Origin: Amoebophrya sp. A120
Taxonomy: Eukaryota > Sar > Dinophyceae > Syndiniales > Amoebophryaceae
NCBI GenBank assembly: GCA_905178155.1
Contig: CAJINV010000001.1
Coordinates: 9,197,865 to 9,261,864, forward strand
Length of the DNA stretch: 64,000 nt
Direction: 5' to 3'
The notes beneath the pieces were generated by a model, which saw only the letters and a list, made by a program, of their open reading frames with translations, ran no database searches and was not told where the DNA came from. Position numbers and translations under genes: made by a program. The number at the start of each line of letters is the position of its first letter. Position 1 is the stretch's first letter. Below are positions 62,094-64,000 of this stretch, in pieces.

Positions 62094-64000
62094 ATGTCGA
62101 TACAAATTTCTCATTTTTTTACGAGCGCAGCGTTGCTCGCGCGCACCATGGTGCTTCTCGGCGTGTGGACATCAACTTTCCAGATTTTTGAGAGTGTGCA
62201 GGGAGCTACTACTTCGGGTCGTGAAGCATCTGCATCATTATTGCGTGCAGACTTGTTTCCCGAGAGTGCTCCACCTCCAAATCAAGGTACTCCCCCGCAA
62301 AACCGACCGGTGAGCATGTTGTCGACTGCGGCGAGTAGTTTTTCTCACCATGATCACTTTACTACCGGCAGGGCAGAGGGTCTCCTTTTATCGCCAGTTG
62401 AGGCAGAAATCAAAGTGGACGTCCCTGCGACGGAAATAGATCTGTCGACTTCCGACGACCGGCTTTTGACCTTGGGCAAACCGATCTTCCGCCGGCCCGG
62501 TACCATGCAGCGGACCGAACTGCAGGAGCGTCGACAAGCAAGGTTGCCGTTCGGGTATCGCGACATCCTAGAAACGTACGACTCGGTGCCGGTGGAAGTT
62601 GAAAACACAGGTGCTGGGCTGCCGGCGTGGTTGTTTCGCGAGGGGACCTTCTACAAGCAGAGCGGCGGGGCCTTCGACTTGCCGGATGATTTTTTCAAAA
62701 GCACGAGCAGTCAATCCTCATCGGTCATTGCGTCAAATGAGCAAAAAAGAAGCTTTTCCGTCGGCCCCGCTGCTGTAGGGGGTGAAAACTGTAGCGGTGG
62801 TCCCCTGAGTTCCCGCTCAGTTAGTTGCCCACCAGAACAGGCTAGCAGGGTCGTGGAAGGAGGTCTGGGCATGGGACGACCGCAGCAAAACGGAGCTTCC
62901 TCGTCTGGGGATACGTCGCAACCACCACCACAGGGCGATGCTCTTGCAAGTAACCCGAAGAACATGCAGTTCCTCGATGGTCTCGCCCACGTGGTTGCAT
63001 GGCGGTTCACTTTCGACCGACAGACCGGACGGCCCGTCGTGCTGTTTTCGAACGGATTTCCGGAAACGGACGCGTACAAGCTGTATGTGAAATCCCAGGG
63101 CAAAGATCGCCGCTTCGCCGGGACAGCCGGCCTGAAGGGTGAGTACATGTTCAACCCAAATGTGAACTTCCAGCGTTGCGAATCGGGCCTGATCGCCCCT
63201 TGCTTAATCGAGGCGCCGCTACAGACCCGCATGGTCTGCATGGATCCAGAGACGTTGCAAACGAAAGATGTCGCTGGGAGATCTCGCGACTTCAACCTGT
63301 TGCTTCAGTCTGCACGGGACTGGACCGCGCAAGGCCGCGCCGAGGCGGATCGGTGTGAGCAAGTGGTTCCTCCGATCGACAACTTTCCGCACGACAGGGT
63401 AGATCCGGTGGGACGCAGTCAGTCCAGCTCGATTCTGGTTGCCGAAGAGGTTTCGAGGGCGACGGACCAACAGCCCGCGACGTACCGAATCAGTAGCGCC
63501 CCGCTGCTGCAGCGACAGCGCGACATAATCGCCTCTTGGGAGCAGCCGAATCGGGAACTTCTGCGGACGGAAACTAACAGTTTGAGACAACTGCGGACAA
63601 ATGCGTCCAGGCCCGACGAGCCGTGCGTCGAAACTGCCAGCGCCAACGCAGGCTTGAGCAGAGCCTGGTGTTTGCTGCGTTTGATCGGCATCAGGCCACG
63701 AGAACGTGACCCTGAGCAGCATCGCCAGCAGCAGGTGAGAGCGGCAGCGAAACAGGGGAAATACGCGAAAGATTTGGTTTTTCTCGCGTCGCATCAACTC
63801 GAGGTCGCTTCCCGTCGGAACTACCACGGCGGGTTCTATTTCCGACCGGGAAAAGAATGCCAAATGGGGTACCGGGTGTACCGCCTCTGCCACGATGAGC
63901 CGGAAACCGTGACGACGTTTACGGACCACAACGGCGTGCCGCAGCCCCCGGAGAACCACCGGGCTAACCGGCACACAACGAGTTCGAACCGGTGCTGCCA
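62094..64000 (+). CDS. Carotenoid-oxygenase-like protein with signal-like N-terminus, truncated by the window end
   Basis: An uninterrupted frame of about 635 codons runs from ATG 62094 off the right edge. The first 45 residues contain a hydrophobic segment (ALLARTMVLLGVWTSTFQI), a likely signal peptide or anchor; an internal ATG with ACCATGG context at 62148 is an alternative start. GLPAWLFREGTFYKQSGGAF (about 175-195) and FLDGLAHVVAWRFTFD (about 295-310) followed by VVLFSNGFPETDAYKLY correspond to the N-terminal carotenoid cleavage oxygenase blocks (LPxWLxGxLxRNGPGxF, WFDGxxMxHxFxF, SRFxxTxxY). A Ser/Gln/Pro insert separates them. The family uses Fe(II) held by four His to cleave carotenoids or retinoids; those His would lie further on and I could not place them confidently. 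The assignment is tentative. Confidence 0.5.
   Translation, partial: MSIQISHFFTSAALLARTMVLLGVWTSTFQIFESVQGATTSGREASASLLRADLFPESAPPPNQGTPPQNRPVSMLSTAASSFSHHDHFTTGRAEGLLLSPVEAEIKVDVPATEIDLSTSDDRLLTLGKPIFRRPGTMQRTELQERRQARLPFGYRDILETYDSVPVEVENTGAGLPAWLFREGTFYKQSGGAFDLPDDFFKSTSSQSSSVIASNEQKRSFSVGPAAVGGENCSGGPLSSRSVSCPPEQASRVVEGGLGMGRPQQNGASSSGDTSQPPPQGDALASNPKNMQFLDGLAHVVAWRFTFDRQTGRPVVLFSNGFPETDAYKLYVKSQGKDRRFAGTAGLKGEYMFNPNVNFQRCESGLIAPCLIEAPLQTRMVCMDPETLQTKDVAGRSRDFNLLLQSARDWTAQGRAEADRCEQVVPPIDNFPHDRVDPVGRSQSSSILVAEEVSRATDQQPATYRISSAPLLQRQRDIIASWEQPNRELLRTETNSLRQLRTNASRPDEPCVETASANAGLSRAWCLLRLIGIRPRERDPEQHRQQQVRAAAKQGKYAKDLVFLASHQLEVASRRNYHGGFYFRPGKECQMGYRVYRLCHDEPETVTTFTDHNGVPQPPENHRANRHTTSSNRCC

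Noticed and set aside
1-64000. Search by eye for rRNA, tRNA, a CRISPR array and a dinoflagellate spliced-leader sequence
   Set aside because: No convincing clover-leaf, repeat-spacer array or CCATTTTGGCTCAAG-type string was found. A covariance-model scan would be needed to exclude tRNAs.

Overview
The window looks like nuclear DNA of a marine alveolate of the dinoflagellate lineage, most probably a syndinian parasite of the Amoebophrya type. Four things point there. Every gene I can support lies on the plus strand. Ordinary introns are short and GT-AG. A calcium-dependent protein kinase is present. At least ten introns are transposon-like introner elements with terminal inverted repeats (TIRs) and 5-bp target-site duplications (TSDs), a class reported from Amoebophrya genomes. 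The organism call is inference; no rRNA or spliced leader is present to settle it.

Layout. 0.5-3.5 kb: Nup85-like nucleoporin in five exons. 4.0-5.2 kb: DHRS12-like short-chain dehydrogenase. 6.1-10.1 kb: three small genes, two of which are diverged paralogues sharing an undescribed coiled-coil plus Trp/Phe-rich domain. 10.6-13.1 kb: multipass membrane protein with an acidic, Pro/Ser-rich tail. 13.4-15.6 kb: very GC-rich island with no recognisable gene. 16.3-17.8 kb: unknown gene with a suspicious in-frame TAG. 18.3-25.5 kb: giant P5B-type ATPase in one exon. 26.1-29.7 kb: 4-hydroxyphenylpyruvate dioxygenase (HPPD) interrupted by four introners. 30.6-32.7 kb: renalase-like flavoprotein. 33.3-37.8 kb: three tandem Lys/Ala-rich paralogues. 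38.5-40.9 kb: CDPK with an introner in its N-terminal coding region and another abutting its stop codon. 41.7-42.8 kb: SWEET sugar transporter. 43.2-46.1 kb: homogentisate 1,2-dioxygenase (HGD) split by a 1.03-kb GC-rich introner. 47.1-49.3 kb: Ser-rich protein with a signal-like N-terminus. 51.4-54.5 kb: cytosolic HSP90. 55.8-56.5 kb: lipocalin. 57.2-61.4 kb: cytosolic methionyl-tRNA synthetase with EMAPII tail and two introners. 62.1 kb to the end: carotenoid-oxygenase-like gene, cut by the window edge.

The main discovery is the introner set. For each element, removing it together with one copy of the 5-bp duplication restores the flanking exon exactly. Inside HPPD, HGD and MetRS this also rejoins conserved protein sequence with no residue gained or lost. 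The edges carry no GT/AG. There are at least four sequence families: the TGTCTGGGTCTGG family of about 250-262 bp (seven copies), a 325-bp element with a C-run/G-run stem, a 209-bp element, and the 1029-bp GC-rich element. All ten share the 5-bp duplication and TIR layout.

HPPD and HGD catalyse consecutive-branch steps of tyrosine breakdown (4-hydroxyphenylpyruvate to homogentisate to maleylacetoacetate), so the organism probably catabolises tyrosine. The other genes are housekeeping or signalling genes with no evident joint pathway.
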